Shown here: positions 44,854 to 54,184 of the stretch, in pieces | How positions within the stretch are numbered: position 1 is the first letter of the stretch | How the letters are laid out: every line of letters starts with the position of its first letter | Assembly: GCA_041394885.1 (NCBI GenBank) | Contig: JAWKHI010000013.1 | Location: 97,866-161,865, forward strand | DNA: 64,000 bases | Origin: DSOI01 sp041394885 | GTDB taxonomy: Bacteria; Acidobacteriota; Terriglobia; Bryobacterales; Bryobacteraceae | Direction of reading: 5' to 3' | Position numbers and translations under genes: made by a program | Notes under the pieces: generated by a model | Seen by the model: only the letters and a program-made list of their open reading frames with translations | What the model was told of the DNA's origin: nothing | Database searches by the model: none

Positions 44854-45627
44854 CTACCCTTGCCGCGCGAGCGCCGCCGCGCGCGCCTCGAGTGGCGGGT
44901 GGGTCGAGAGGTATTCATCGAGCAGCCCTGAATGCGCCGGAGATACCGTCGCCAACTGCCGCATCACGCGAACCCCGGCCATGGCATCGAATCCCGCCGA
45001 CACCGCAAGCCGCTGGCCCTCACTGTCGGCTTCGAATTCCTGCTCGCGCGAGTAGCCCGACGAAATAGCGCTACGAATCAGGCCGCTCGCCGCCGGCAGC
45101 CGCTTGGTCACCTGATCGAGAAGGGTGTCGCTCATATAGCGCTCGCTCGCATGGCCGAGCAGCACGTGGCCCATCTCGTGACCCAGGATGAACGCAATCT
45201 CGTCCGGCGCATGTCCGCAGACTTCGAGAAGCGCCTCGGTGACATAGATGAATCCGCCCGGCAGCGCGAAGGCATTGGCGCGCGGCGTCTGAATCACACG
45301 AAAGACAAACCGCCGCCCCTTGCCGACCTTCGCCGTCAACTTCTCGCCGGTCTCGCTCACCATCCTCGTCTTCACTGAGTGGGCCGAGACCGCCGTGTCC
45401 TGCTCGAACAAACGCGCGCACTCGGAGCCATACTCTTCCTCACTCTGTATGGCGTCTTCCTCGGAACCCGCCATCGAGTTCCAAATCCACTTGGCTTTGC
45501 GGAACGGCCTGCGTGCACGTTCCCCCAATTGCTTGCCAGCCTTGGGCACGTGCCGGCCTCCGAACAGCAGAAACACGAGACCCAGGATCAGCACAATTTC
45601 GAAGAGTCCCAGACTGCCGAATCTCAC
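44854..45627 (-). CDS. TatA-like N-terminal segment fused to M48 metalloprotease
   Basis: One uninterrupted frame of 257 residues. Residues 1-46 look like a TatA/B-type unit: a short membrane span (about 7-22, LGLFEIVLILGLVFLLF), the FGG hinge, and an amphipathic basic helix (VPKAGKQLGERARRPFRKAK). Residues about 60-257 are an M48 (HtpX/Ste24/BepA-like) protease: YGSECARLF, NAFALPGGFIYVTEALL, the zinc motif HEMGH (150-154), and EFEAD (third ligand Glu197, Asp201). M48 proteases degrade misfolded membrane or envelope proteins. The reading frame is uninterrupted and both parts are well formed, so I annotate a true fusion. The topology is unclear: TatA places its amphipathic helix in the cytoplasm, so the protease would be cytoplasmic unless inverted. 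It is divergent from the 45719 gene. Confidence 0.8.
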   Translation of the reverse strand: MRFGSLGLFEIVLILGLVFLLFGGRHVPKAGKQLGERARRPFRKAKWIWNSMAGSEEDAIQSEEEYGSECARLFEQDTAVSAHSVKTRMVSETGEKLTAKVGKGRRFVFRVIQTPRANAFALPGGFIYVTEALLEVCGHAPDEIAFILGHEMGHVLLGHASERYMSDTLLDQVTKRLPAASGLIRSAISSGYSREQEFEADSEGQRLAVSAGFDAMAGVRVMRQLATVSPAHSGLLDEYLSTHPPLEARAAALARQG

Positions 45628-45680
45628 TCATCCATTCTATCTGCCGCATCAGAACAGGTTGACCGCGCCCGAGACGCGAC

Positions 45681-45710
45681 TTGACAATCCCTCGCCGCCA
45701 GTGGGTCAAT
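45681..45710 (+). promoter_or_regulatory. Possible promoter with perfect -35 hexamer
   Basis: TTGACA (45681-45686), then an 18-base spacer and GTCAAT (45705-45710), lie 8 bases before the ATG at 45719. The -10 fits only in part; a transcript starting there would have almost no leader. Confidence 0.3.
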
Positions 45711-45718
45711 GCCTAAAC

Positions 45719-48052
45719 ATGAGTCGTTTCGTTGCGCTGTGCGGCGTACTCATCGTGGCCGCAACCGTACTCCCCGCGCAAGGGCCGAAGAACTTCCTGA
45801 AACGGGCTTTCTCCGGCGCGGCCGAGGGTGAGCAGCCGCTGCTCGGCGCCGGCGCGCCCGAGTACTCGCTGCTGATCGCCGGCCGTGAGCCCGCCGTGCG
45901 ACGCACCGCGCAGCCTAACGTGGCGGAACTCGGGGCCGGCGATATCCCGGTCCGTCTGGAACTCCGGCACCAGCGGCAGTCTGGAATCGACCTTTACCGC
46001 ATCCGCCATGCCCAAGGCTCCGAACTCCGCGCCGAGCATATCCGGTTCACCTGGACGTTTCCGGCCGCCTACAACGAGTCAATGACGTTCGACACGGGCG
46101 CGCTGCAAGGCCAGCCGCTCTACTTGCCCAACGGGAAGGTGCCGGACAACCAGTTCACCAACTGGGGATCGTTGTTCTATAACCGCGAGGCCAACCTCGC
46201 CGTGGGAGCTGCGCTATCGGGCGCTGAAATGTCACGGCACGCGCGGCGCGGCCACTCGCGTTTCTCCAAGTCTTCGACGCTCCAGTTGATGGCCATCACA
46301 GGAAATCCGGACATGGAAATCCTCCTATTCGCATACCGCCCGAAGGACCGGGAGTTTTGGTGGGCCGAATGGTACCAGTCGCGCGTGGCCGCCGACCCGA
46401 ATATCCCCGCCAACTTCTTCCCGATCCTCAGTCCGGGCGATCTGAGTTGGGCGCAGGGCGAGATCCAGACCGTCACCGTAATTCCGGACCCGAACGACGC
46501 CGGCCGCATGATGAAGTTGTGGATCATCGACGACACGCGCAAGAGAGCAGTCGGAAGCGTTTCGTTCCAGTCCCGCCTGCCGGTAACTAGGGTGAACGTT
46601 CCCGTCGGCGACTGGCAGTCGGGCTTGTACCGCCTGATCGCGGTTGCGGCCGGCGACCCGGTTGATCCCCTCGTCATCGACCTCAACCGAAAACTGACCA
46701 ACGTGATCGTTCGCCCCGCCCGCGCGCGGGCCCAGGTGCTCTATGTCGCACCCACGGATATGTGGCTCGCCTATGCCACCAATGGCGGCCACGACTATCA
46801 TGGCTGGCGCACGGGCTACGACGGCAGTGTCGGTTACTCGCCCACCGTGATGAGCAGCCGCCGGCATCGCCTGAATAATTTCTTCTATAGCTTGTACGAG
46901 CGGTTCTCCGACATCCATCACTGGCGTTACCTCGACGAGTTGGCCGCGCGCGGCGAATTCACCATCGAATACGCCACACAGCGAGATGTGGCCTTGGGCC
47001 GCGTTCGCCTGGATGACTATCGCCTGGTGTTGATCGGGAACCACAGCGAGTTCACCACGGCCGAGAGTTTTCGCCGGTTCGCCGACTACCTCGGACACGG
47101 CGGCGGCGTGCTCATTCACGGCGGCGATTCGTTCGCGGTAATCGTCGAGTATCTGCCGAGCTTGGCCGCGCCGCGCTACATTTGGCAACGCGGGCACGTG
47201 TGGGCACACCTCGGAGACCAGGCGAGTGAGTTCGCGTCGCCCAGCCTGCTGCCGCCTGGAGAGCCACCCGGCGCGCCGATCGTCAACCCAAACCCGGGTA
47301 GCGCCATCGACTACCTAAACCTTTTCCATACCACGGTCGGCTACTGGATCCCGGGCAGCAAGGCCGTGGTGGCGGATCCAGCGCATCCAATCCTGCGCGG
47401 GTTGAACCTGAAGGCCGGCGACGAGGTTCCCGGACCCTGGGGCGGCGAAGTGGATTACGCCTACGAGCCAAAGGCGTGGGATGTGCTTTTGCGGTCGGAT
47501 CGCGCTGCACCCGAGGAGCGGGAGTTCGGCATCGACGCCTACGACCCCACACCCCTGCATCGGATCGGGATCGCCATCCACAGGAACGAGCGGCTCGGAA
47601 TGATCTGCGGGGAAAATTTTCCCAACATCCTGGCTTCTCCCGATGGCCAGTTATTCCGGGAGATTTACCGCCGAACGCTGCGCCACCTGCTGGAGGGAGC
47701 AAAGCCCGCCGATCGGGACAACATCATTGCAGCGGACCAGCGCGACTCGGCCCGCATCTCGCTCGGCCGGCTGACCCGCATCGACACGATCCGCTATGAA
47801 TTGCCCGAATTCATCGACTACGACAACCCGCTCTGGCATCGGAAACCCGCGCCCTACGCCCACTACGTCGTCGAGGGCTCGGCGGACGGACGCACCTGGA
47901 CGCTCCTGGCCGACCGCCGTCATGGGCCGTGGCGAGGCAGGAAGACCGATGTTTTTCGCGCGATCGATGTGCGCCATCTCCGCTTCGAAGGAACCTTTTC
48001 CACCGGTGAACCTTTTCGCGTCCGGAACGTTGCGGCATTTCGCGCGAATTAG
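45719..48052 (+). CDS. Large secreted protein, N,N-dimethylformamidase beta-subunit-like
   Basis: A 777-residue exported protein (signal peptide MSRFVALCGVLIVAATVLPAQ). The central part (about 330-620: VLYVAPTDMWLAYATNGGHDYHGW, then HHWRYLDELAARGEFTIEY and LVLIGNHSEFTTAESFRRFADYLGHGGGVLIHGGDS) resembles the large-subunit C-terminal domain of N,N-dimethylformamidase and class I amidotransferase-like folds such as ThuA. The last 100 residues (RISLGRLTRIDTIRYELPEF, YVVEGSADGRTWTLLADR, RHLRFEGTFS) look like a discoidin (F5/8 type C) carbohydrate-binding domain. The frame is open upstream to 45320, but only this ATG gives a signal peptide. Substrate unknown. Confidence 0.65.
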   Translation: MSRFVALCGVLIVAATVLPAQGPKNFLKRAFSGAAEGEQPLLGAGAPEYSLLIAGREPAVRRTAQPNVAELGAGDIPVRLELRHQRQSGIDLYRIRHAQGSELRAEHIRFTWTFPAAYNESMTFDTGALQGQPLYLPNGKVPDNQFTNWGSLFYNREANLAVGAALSGAEMSRHARRGHSRFSKSSTLQLMAITGNPDMEILLFAYRPKDREFWWAEWYQSRVAADPNIPANFFPILSPGDLSWAQGEIQTVTVIPDPNDAGRMMKLWIIDDTRKRAVGSVSFQSRLPVTRVNVPVGDWQSGLYRLIAVAAGDPVDPLVIDLNRKLTNVIVRPARARAQVLYVAPTDMWLAYATNGGHDYHGWRTGYDGSVGYSPTVMSSRRHRLNNFFYSLYERFSDIHHWRYLDELAARGEFTIEYATQRDVALGRVRLDDYRLVLIGNHSEFTTAESFRRFADYLGHGGGVLIHGGDSFAVIVEYLPSLAAPRYIWQRGHVWAHLGDQASEFASPSLLPPGEPPGAPIVNPNPGSAIDYLNLFHTTVGYWIPGSKAVVADPAHPILRGLNLKAGDEVPGPWGGEVDYAYEPKAWDVLLRSDRAAPEEREFGIDAYDPTPLHRIGIAIHRNERLGMICGENFPNILASPDGQLFREIYRRTLRHLLEGAKPADRDNIIAADQRDSARISLGRLTRIDTIRYELPEFIDYDNPLWHRKPAPYAHYVVEGSADGRTWTLLADRRHGPWRGRKTDVFRAIDVRHLRFEGTFSTGEPFRVRNVAAFRAN

Positions 48053-48058
48053 CTCCCG

Positions 48059-48077
48059 GCGCTAGCTTAGCTAGCGC
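48059..48077. terminator. Perfect hairpin between convergent genes
   Basis: GCGCTAGCT-T-AGCTAGCGC is a 19-base perfect inverted repeat, giving an 8-base stem with a TTA loop, between the stops of convergent genes (48052 and 48071) and overlapping the latter. It lacks a T tract, but position and symmetry suit a bidirectional terminator. Confidence 0.45.
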
Positions 48078-49576
48078 TCCAGGTCGCGATATATCTCTAG
48101 AGCCTGCTCGTAGAGCCCGGCTGCCTTGCTTCCCGGCGGAGTTCTGGGATTGCGCTTCATCTCGTCGATCCATTCGCGGAAGAAGCGCGCATCCTCGCGG
48201 CGATCCCACTTTCCGGGAAGCGGGAACGGTCCCGTGTGGCCGAGGCGCACCGTGACATCATTCTTCGCATACACGCGGGCGCTCACCCAACTGTGCCCGG
48301 CGGCGTCGAGATCGAGATTCGCCCGGAACCGTCTCCCGGAAGGCGTCCAACGTTGAATCACCTTGCCGTTCGCGATCAGTTCGACACGTTCGAGCGGATC
48401 GCGGGATACGGCTTCAATCCGGCCAGTGAGCCGACCCTTGGAATCGGCCTTCGGCTCGAAGAACACCAGCGGCCCGTTTGAGACGATCACCCTGCCCTCT
48501 CGCAGACCTTCGTACCACTTCTCCACCGTGAACCCGCCAGTGAGCTTCACGTACATGCGATTGTATCCGACGGGATTGGGCAACACGCCGCTAGCCGCGC
48601 CGGCGCTTGGCGGTACCAGCCACCCGAGGTTCCAATAGCGGTACATCAGGTGAAGCGAATAGTCGGAGTAGCCGTGGAGGCCAGCAAACCGAACGGTGTC
48701 GCGCTTGCGGCCCCATGCCTCGTTGTCGTACATGCCGTACTGGTCATAGTGGTTGTTGAGCAGGCCCATCGAATCCGGCCGCTCGAGTGCCATCATCACT
48801 GGCGTCTCCCACCAGATGGGCTTTTCGAGGTCGAACCAGGGGAACAATTCGCGCTTCTGACGGCGGGCCTGGCGGACGAACTCCATGCCGGGCGGGTCCC
48901 ACGATTCGGTGCTCCGTTGGCCATCGGCGAGCACCTTGTCGAACCCCAACGCCGAGGACAACCCGTGCAGCATCCAGGCCCCGCCGCCGCGCTCATCTTC
49001 TCCGTTGGTGACGGTCATCCAATGGTTACGACCCGTCTGCCGGACCCAGTCGCCGGGCAGCGCCGGACCAGCCCACAGGTTTTGCCGGTTCCACATCGTG
49101 AAAACAATCGCGAGATTGAGGTCCTCCGCTTCGAGCAGGAGCGGCGTATCTTCCATCCTTCGGTGGACGTGCATGTCGCCGCTCCACCACCCGCGATCCC
49201 GCATGCGGATCCACGGCCGCAGTTTCATTTCGAGGCTGGCCGGACGCACTTCGGTCAATTCCACCTCGCGCACGTTGCGTTCGTACTCCAGACCGTGTTC
49301 GGCGATCACGCGATAGCGGCCTGGCGGCGTCCTTACGGTCACCGTGCCCTTGGCCACAAACGAGCGCAGGTACGGCGATCCTGTATCGGGCCGTCCGGGC
49401 GGGCGGCTCAGCAAGGATCCGGTGGCCTGATACATCTTGCCATCGGGGCCGTGCACTTCCAGGCGAGCCGCGGCTGGATGCCCACGCTCATCGCGGATTT
49501 CGATCCGGAGATCGGCCGCCCAAGCCGGCAATGCGAAGAAGAGGGCGGCAGCAGCGACTGATTGCGGTGCGTGCAT
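48071..49576 (-). CDS. CehA/McbA-like secreted PHP-fold metallohydrolase
   Basis: A 501-residue exported protein (signal about 1-20, start MHAPQSVAAAA at 49576; an ATG 6 codons upstream is possible). Residues 20-130 form a beta sandwich of the carboxypeptidase-regulatory type (RIEIRDERGHPAAARLEV, PPGRYRVIAEHGLEYER). The C-terminal part begins with WWSGDMHVHRRMEDTP, the first metal motif of CehA/McbA-type PHP hydrolases, then VTNGEDERGG, and HYDQYGMYD. The best-known member, CehA, hydrolyses carbaryl esters, but most members are exported enzymes of unknown substrate. A C-terminal beta domain (RVELIANGKVIQRWTPSG) completes it. Confidence 0.7.
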   Translation of the reverse strand: MHAPQSVAAAALFFALPAWAADLRIEIRDERGHPAAARLEVHGPDGKMYQATGSLLSRPPGRPDTGSPYLRSFVAKGTVTVRTPPGRYRVIAEHGLEYERNVREVELTEVRPASLEMKLRPWIRMRDRGWWSGDMHVHRRMEDTPLLLEAEDLNLAIVFTMWNRQNLWAGPALPGDWVRQTGRNHWMTVTNGEDERGGGAWMLHGLSSALGFDKVLADGQRSTESWDPPGMEFVRQARRQKRELFPWFDLEKPIWWETPVMMALERPDSMGLLNNHYDQYGMYDNEAWGRKRDTVRFAGLHGYSDYSLHLMYRYWNLGWLVPPSAGAASGVLPNPVGYNRMYVKLTGGFTVEKWYEGLREGRVIVSNGPLVFFEPKADSKGRLTGRIEAVSRDPLERVELIANGKVIQRWTPSGRRFRANLDLDAAGHSWVSARVYAKNDVTVRLGHTGPFPLPGKWDRREDARFFREWIDEMKRNPRTPPGSKAAGLYEQALEIYRDLER

Positions 49577-49630
49577 CGCCTCAAATGATGCCATACCCGT
49601 TGGTTTGGGCGACGCGGATATGATGACATC

Positions 49631-52225
49631 ATGATTTGCCGAGTGCTCCTCCTCGCCGCCATCTCTCTCGCGTCAATAGCCCAGACACTCCCCCGCTACG
49701 ACATCTACCGCGCGGCCGGGCGCATCGTCGTCGACGGCAAGCTGGATGAGCCCGCGTGGCGGCAGGCGCCCGCCACCGGCGAATTCCATTTCAACTGGTG
49801 GAAAGCGGGCGAAAAGGAGCAGACCGTCGCGAAGATCCTTTGGGACGACGAGAATCTGTACGTCAGCTACTACTGCCACGACAAACACATCGCCGCGGAG
49901 GTGTTGGAGCGGCACGGACCGGTCTCGCTCGACGACGCCGTGGAGATCTTCGTGAGCCCGAACCCCGCCAAGGTTAGTAACTATTACGGTTTTGAGATGA
50001 ACGTGATCGGCACCTCGCTCAACTTCCTCCGTGCCGATTGGTACCGGGGCCCGCTTCAGTGGGAGCCCGACGGCGTCCGGCTCCGCACCTCGTTTCACGG
50101 CCTTCGAGCAAAGCAGGATTCACCGGACGACGATCACTGGACCCTCGAACTGGCGATCCCGCTCAGCAACTTCGCCAAGGATGCCCCGCGCATCCCGCCG
50201 GCGGAAGGCGACCAGTGGCGGCTCAACCTGAACCGGGCGGGCGGGAGAACGAACGCCCAGTACAGCACGTGGTCGCCCGTGCCCACGGACCGCCCGAACT
50301 TCCATCAACCGGAATCGTTCGGCCATGTGCGCTTCGTCAACCGGCCGCCGGTAAGGATGGAAGCCTTTAATGCCGTAAGTCCTGGCAAGCTGGTGATCGA
50401 GCGGCCGACGCTGATCTGCCTTGGGTTCGAATGGCCGATATCAGGCGACGACAACCGGAACTCCTCCGTGGATCTGAGCTACCGGGAAGTAGGCGAAGGC
50501 GCCTGGAAGGAGGCGATGCCGCTTCTGCGAATGGGCGGCGAGAAGGTGCTGCGCAAGGATCTCGGTGTCGACTACACCGTCCCCGAGATGTTCGCCGGCA
50601 GTATCCTCGATCTGGCTCCAGACACCGAATACGAGGTCCGGTTGCGGATGCAAGATCCGGACGGAGTTCGGGGCAAGGCCGAGAATACGGTGAAGGTGCG
50701 CACGCGCGCCGAGCCTCGGGCCGCGAGCAACGGGAGGGTGCTTCATGTTTATCCTCCCGGCTGGACCGGTCCGAAAGACGAGCCCTCGTTCACCGGACTC
50801 AAGAAGGCGTACTTCGGCTCCGGCAACGGAGACTGGTCCGTGCTCAGCGAGCGCCGGGTCCGGTCCGGCGACATCATCATGGTGCACGCGGGGCTGTATA
50901 AAGGAGACCGCTTGCGATACTCCGATCCGGCGGGCTTGGACTTCGACGGCACCTACCATCTGACGGCCAAGGGCACGCCGCAACGCCCGATCGTGATCCG
51001 CGGCGCCGGCGACGGAGAAGTGATCTTCGACGGCGATGGCGCACACACGCTCTTCGATGTGATGGCCGCCGACTATCACATATTCGAAGGACTCACCATC
51101 CGGAACGCCGACATCGCCTTCCAGGCCGGCATCAAGGATGTCGCCGGGGCGAAGGGGCTCACGGTTCGCCGTTGCCGCATCGAAGAGGTGGGCATCGCGG
51201 TGAACGGACAGTATGCCGGTTCTCACGATTTTCTGGTTACCGACAACGTGATGCTTGGGCGTGACGACCGCTACCGCCTGCTCGGGTGGTACAACCCCGG
51301 CATCTATGGCGGCAACCGGCTCAAGAGCTATCACGCGGTAAAGGTCTATGGCGGAGGGCACGTGGTGAGCCACAACTACATCGCCTTCTTCCACGACGGC
51401 ATCTCCGTCTGTACCCACGGCACACCGGACCGTGAGGAGGACCATCGCGCCTCCGCGATCGACTTCTACAATAACGACATCCACCTGATGGCCGATGACT
51501 TCATCGAGGCCGACGGCGGTGTGCACAACATCCGCGTGATGCGAAATCGCGGAGTGAACGCGGCGCAGTGCGGGCTGAGCGCGCAGCCGGTCTATGGGGG
51601 CCCCGCCTACTACATCCGCAACGTCCTCTACCACGTGCCCACGGGCTGCGGGCTGAAGTTCAACGTGAAACCAACCGGCATGGTGCTCTATCACAACACG
51701 ATGATCACCGAAGCGCTGCCGGGCGACATCTTCTCGAACACCCACTCGAGGAACAACCTGTTCCTCGGCATCGACGCACCGGAGCGTCCTGTGTTTCTGT
51801 TCTCGAACGCAACCGCCTACTCGACCTTCGATTACAACGGGTACCGCCTGAACCCGAAATCGAAGGACCAGTTTCGATGGATCGCACCGAAGACCGGCGT
51901 GCAGCGCGACTATAACCTGAACCGCTCGAACGCACAACGGTTCGGTTCCCTGGCCGAACTGAGGGCGGCGACTGGTCAAGAAACGCACGGCGTCGAGTTG
52001 GATTACGACGTCTTTCAGAACCTGCGGCCGCCTGACGCGTCCAAGCCGCACGCAATCTACAACGCACAAGAGCTCGACTTCCGGCTCGCGTCCGGCGGCA
52101 AGGCAGTGGATGCGGGCGTGCGCGTTGCCAACGTGAATGACGGTTTCGCGGGAATGGCGCCGGACCTGGGCGCCTACGAAGCCGGGCAGCCACCGCCAGT
52201 GTACGGACCCCGTCCCCAGCCCTGA
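49631..52225 (+). CDS. Secreted CBM9-like plus parallel beta-helix protein (polysaccharide lyase-like)
   Basis: An 864-residue protein with signal peptide (MICRVLLLAAISLASIAQ). Residues about 20-240 form a CBM9-type carbohydrate-binding domain (IVVDGKLDEPAWRQA, ILWDDENLYVSYYCHDKHI, DAVEIFVSP). A fibronectin-III-like stretch follows (TEYEVRLRMQDPDG) at about 250-360. The rest (about 375-800) is a right-handed beta-helix with characteristic rungs such as PIVIRGAGDGEVIFDGDG, HIFEGLTIRNADIAFQAG and HDFLVTDNVMLG; pectate lyases, rhamnogalacturonases and alginate lyases use this fold. The catalytic pattern cannot be assigned, so only polysaccharide-active is proposed. Start ATG 49631. Confidence 0.75.
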   Translation: MICRVLLLAAISLASIAQTLPRYDIYRAAGRIVVDGKLDEPAWRQAPATGEFHFNWWKAGEKEQTVAKILWDDENLYVSYYCHDKHIAAEVLERHGPVSLDDAVEIFVSPNPAKVSNYYGFEMNVIGTSLNFLRADWYRGPLQWEPDGVRLRTSFHGLRAKQDSPDDDHWTLELAIPLSNFAKDAPRIPPAEGDQWRLNLNRAGGRTNAQYSTWSPVPTDRPNFHQPESFGHVRFVNRPPVRMEAFNAVSPGKLVIERPTLICLGFEWPISGDDNRNSSVDLSYREVGEGAWKEAMPLLRMGGEKVLRKDLGVDYTVPEMFAGSILDLAPDTEYEVRLRMQDPDGVRGKAENTVKVRTRAEPRAASNGRVLHVYPPGWTGPKDEPSFTGLKKAYFGSGNGDWSVLSERRVRSGDIIMVHAGLYKGDRLRYSDPAGLDFDGTYHLTAKGTPQRPIVIRGAGDGEVIFDGDGAHTLFDVMAADYHIFEGLTIRNADIAFQAGIKDVAGAKGLTVRRCRIEEVGIAVNGQYAGSHDFLVTDNVMLGRDDRYRLLGWYNPGIYGGNRLKSYHAVKVYGGGHVVSHNYIAFFHDGISVCTHGTPDREEDHRASAIDFYNNDIHLMADDFIEADGGVHNIRVMRNRGVNAAQCGLSAQPVYGGPAYYIRNVLYHVPTGCGLKFNVKPTGMVLYHNTMITEALPGDIFSNTHSRNNLFLGIDAPERPVFLFSNATAYSTFDYNGYRLNPKSKDQFRWIAPKTGVQRDYNLNRSNAQRFGSLAELRAATGQETHGVELDYDVFQNLRPPDASKPHAIYNAQELDFRLASGGKAVDAGVRVANVNDGFAGMAPDLGAYEAGQPPPVYGPRPQP

Positions 52226-52228
52226 GGT

Positions 52229-52244
52229 CGAAGGGCCGCCTTCG
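52229..52244. terminator. Short hairpin between convergent genes
   Basis: CGAAGG-GCCG-CCTTCG is a perfect 6-base stem with a 4-base loop in the 34-base gap between convergent stops. It is short and has no T tract, so this is a weak candidate. Confidence 0.3.
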
Positions 52245-52259
52245 TTCACGCCAAAGGTC

Positions 52260-54164
52260 TCAGGAAACTGTAACCAACGCCTCGGCGATCGGCCCTTGCG
52301 ACACGGAGTCAATCCGGATCTCCGCGGTCAGCAGCCGCCGAACTCCGTCTCCTTCCTTGGGAGCCGTTGCCCGCAGCGCGAGTTCGGCCCGGCCTCCGGC
52401 GGGAATGGAGACGCTTGTGTAGCCCGGCTCCGTGGTCCAGCCCGAAGGCGCAATCAACCGGGCCTCGAACGTCTTCTCCTCGTCGAAGTTATTGCGCAGC
52501 AGTAGCCGGAAATTCTGCTCTGCTCCGGGCGCGACTTCCGACAAATAAGGAAGCAGCCTCGCCCAGAAGAGATCGATGTAGTGATCCGCCGGTTCGCCCA
52601 CCAGCCGCCGGAACACGCGCTCCTTGCGGCGAATGTAATCCGCATATTGGTGCAACGAGGCCGGGCTGCACGGCCACACGCCCCAATGACCTGGACAGAT
52701 CAACTGCGGCTGGATCTCCTCCATCACTTCGATGCAGCGCCGGTGCATCCATAACTGAAAGCTGTTGCGCAGCACCGTGGTTTGGAACGGCAGATGTTCG
52801 GTCTTCCCGGCCAGGAAGACGTCGTGCATGAACCAGTTGTCGCCCGTGAACGCGACCTTCCGGCCGTCGATCTCGGCCGATAGCACCGAATGATACTCTG
52901 TTTGCCCGGGCGCGAAACGAACCTGAAACGTGTATTCCTCCCACTGGAACATCTCGCGATCGCGTAGCACCCGGTCCACGCGGATCGGCTTCGGGAACAC
53001 GCACGGTGTGGAAGCCCACGCAGCCGGCTCCCGGATGACTTCGGCAACCACGTCGAGCGCCCAGCATTGCGTCCCATAGTGACGCTGCAGATGCGGGATA
53101 CCGCACGTGTGATCATCATGGATGTGCGTGGGCACCACCAGGTCGAACGACGTGACGCCGTAGTCGCGGCGCAATTCCTCCAGATGATGTTCGATGAATC
53201 GCATCGTCTCCAAACCGCCATGATCGGCAAAGATATGCATATGCGCGAAGTAGGAATGGCCATAATCGATGAACATGGCCTTTCCTGATCGCGACAGAAG
53301 CACGTAGAAAAACGAGCAGGTCCAGGGACCGCCCCACAACAGATGCTCCGACAACGCCACGAGCTTTGGCTCCGGCAGGAACTGCGCCTCAGGAATGCTG
53401 TCACGGCCGGCCACGCGCATGCCTCGTCCCAGCAAGGCGAGTTCCATAATGGATCGCTCCAGGCGATCGATATCCTCTAGCGGTGACTCGATCGGATCGC
53501 CATGGGAGGGCAGCAGCAGTGGGGCTCCGCTGAAACGGCGGGCCGCTATCGGTTCGCCCTTCAACAGGGCACGAACGGCCTGGATGGATTGAAGCGTGAA
53601 GAGAGCACCGGCGGTGTCGCTGTAGGTGTACTCCATTGCGTGGAGTTGATACAGCACTCCGCCCTTGGCCATGAGATCCCCGCTGAACACGATGAGCCTG
53701 CCGTCGATGTTGGCGGCAAGCGCGACCGACCCGGGAGTGTGGCCTTTCGCTGGAAGCACGAAGAAGCGGTAGCCGCGCCACTCGAACTCCTCGTAGTCGG
53801 CAAGCGAAGCCGACACCGGCACATTCGCGCCGACAGTGAAAAACGTATTGCGGTCATCGTAGTTGTCGAATACGCGCCGCGTCTGCCAGAACAGCTCCGC
53901 TTTCTCGAACAGGTGGCGCTCGTGTTCGGGAACGGCCAGGGCCGCTCCCGCAAGCACCAGACGCTCATCTCCCCAGCACTGGTCGCGATGGTGATGCGTG
54001 TGGAGAACCCATTCCACTCTGCGCACGCCGAGTGCTTCGAGGTGGTCGAGGGCGGCTCCCGATCCCCCGTCGATCAACAGCGCGGCCTCACCGTCGACGA
54101 TCGCGTAGACATTGCAGGTGTCACGCAGCCAAAACAGATGCTCGGAGATTTGCGAGAAGCTCAT
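52260..54164 (-). CDS. Tandem metallo-beta-lactamase-fold protein
   Basis: A 634-residue protein with two lactamase-fold domains. The first (about 1-230) holds LLIDGGSG, HTHHHRDQ (HxHxDQ in place of HxHxDH) and LPAKGHTPGSVAL; the second (about 260-500) holds FIDYGHSYFAH, PTHIHDDHTCGI (a full HxHxDH), RFAPGQTEYHSVL and ICPGHWG. The C-terminal 130 residues form an extra beta-rich domain (YTSVSIPAGGRAELALRA). The ATG at 54164 follows a GAGG Shine-Dalgarno at good distance; a TTG at 54188 that overlaps the upstream stop is an alternative. No signal peptide, so cytoplasmic. It is encoded after a sugar isomerase gene on the same strand. Confidence 0.75.
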   Translation of the reverse strand: MSFSQISEHLFWLRDTCNVYAIVDGEAALLIDGGSGAALDHLEALGVRRVEWVLHTHHHRDQCWGDERLVLAGAALAVPEHERHLFEKAELFWQTRRVFDNYDDRNTFFTVGANVPVSASLADYEEFEWRGYRFFVLPAKGHTPGSVALAANIDGRLIVFSGDLMAKGGVLYQLHAMEYTYSDTAGALFTLQSIQAVRALLKGEPIAARRFSGAPLLLPSHGDPIESPLEDIDRLERSIMELALLGRGMRVAGRDSIPEAQFLPEPKLVALSEHLLWGGPWTCSFFYVLLSRSGKAMFIDYGHSYFAHMHIFADHGGLETMRFIEHHLEELRRDYGVTSFDLVVPTHIHDDHTCGIPHLQRHYGTQCWALDVVAEVIREPAAWASTPCVFPKPIRVDRVLRDREMFQWEEYTFQVRFAPGQTEYHSVLSAEIDGRKVAFTGDNWFMHDVFLAGKTEHLPFQTTVLRNSFQLWMHRRCIEVMEEIQPQLICPGHWGVWPCSPASLHQYADYIRRKERVFRRLVGEPADHYIDLFWARLLPYLSEVAPGAEQNFRLLLRNNFDEEKTFEARLIAPSGWTTEPGYTSVSIPAGGRAELALRATAPKEGDGVRRLLTAEIRIDSVSQGPIAEALVTVS

Positions 54165-54184
54165 GGACGCCTCAGGAATTTGGA

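Noticed and set aside
50441..52312. 623-codon open frame antisense to the CBM9/beta-helix gene
   Set aside because: It mirrors the sense codons' high third-position GC; its translation is Val/Arg/His-rich with no domain, no start signals, and the sense gene is clearly real.
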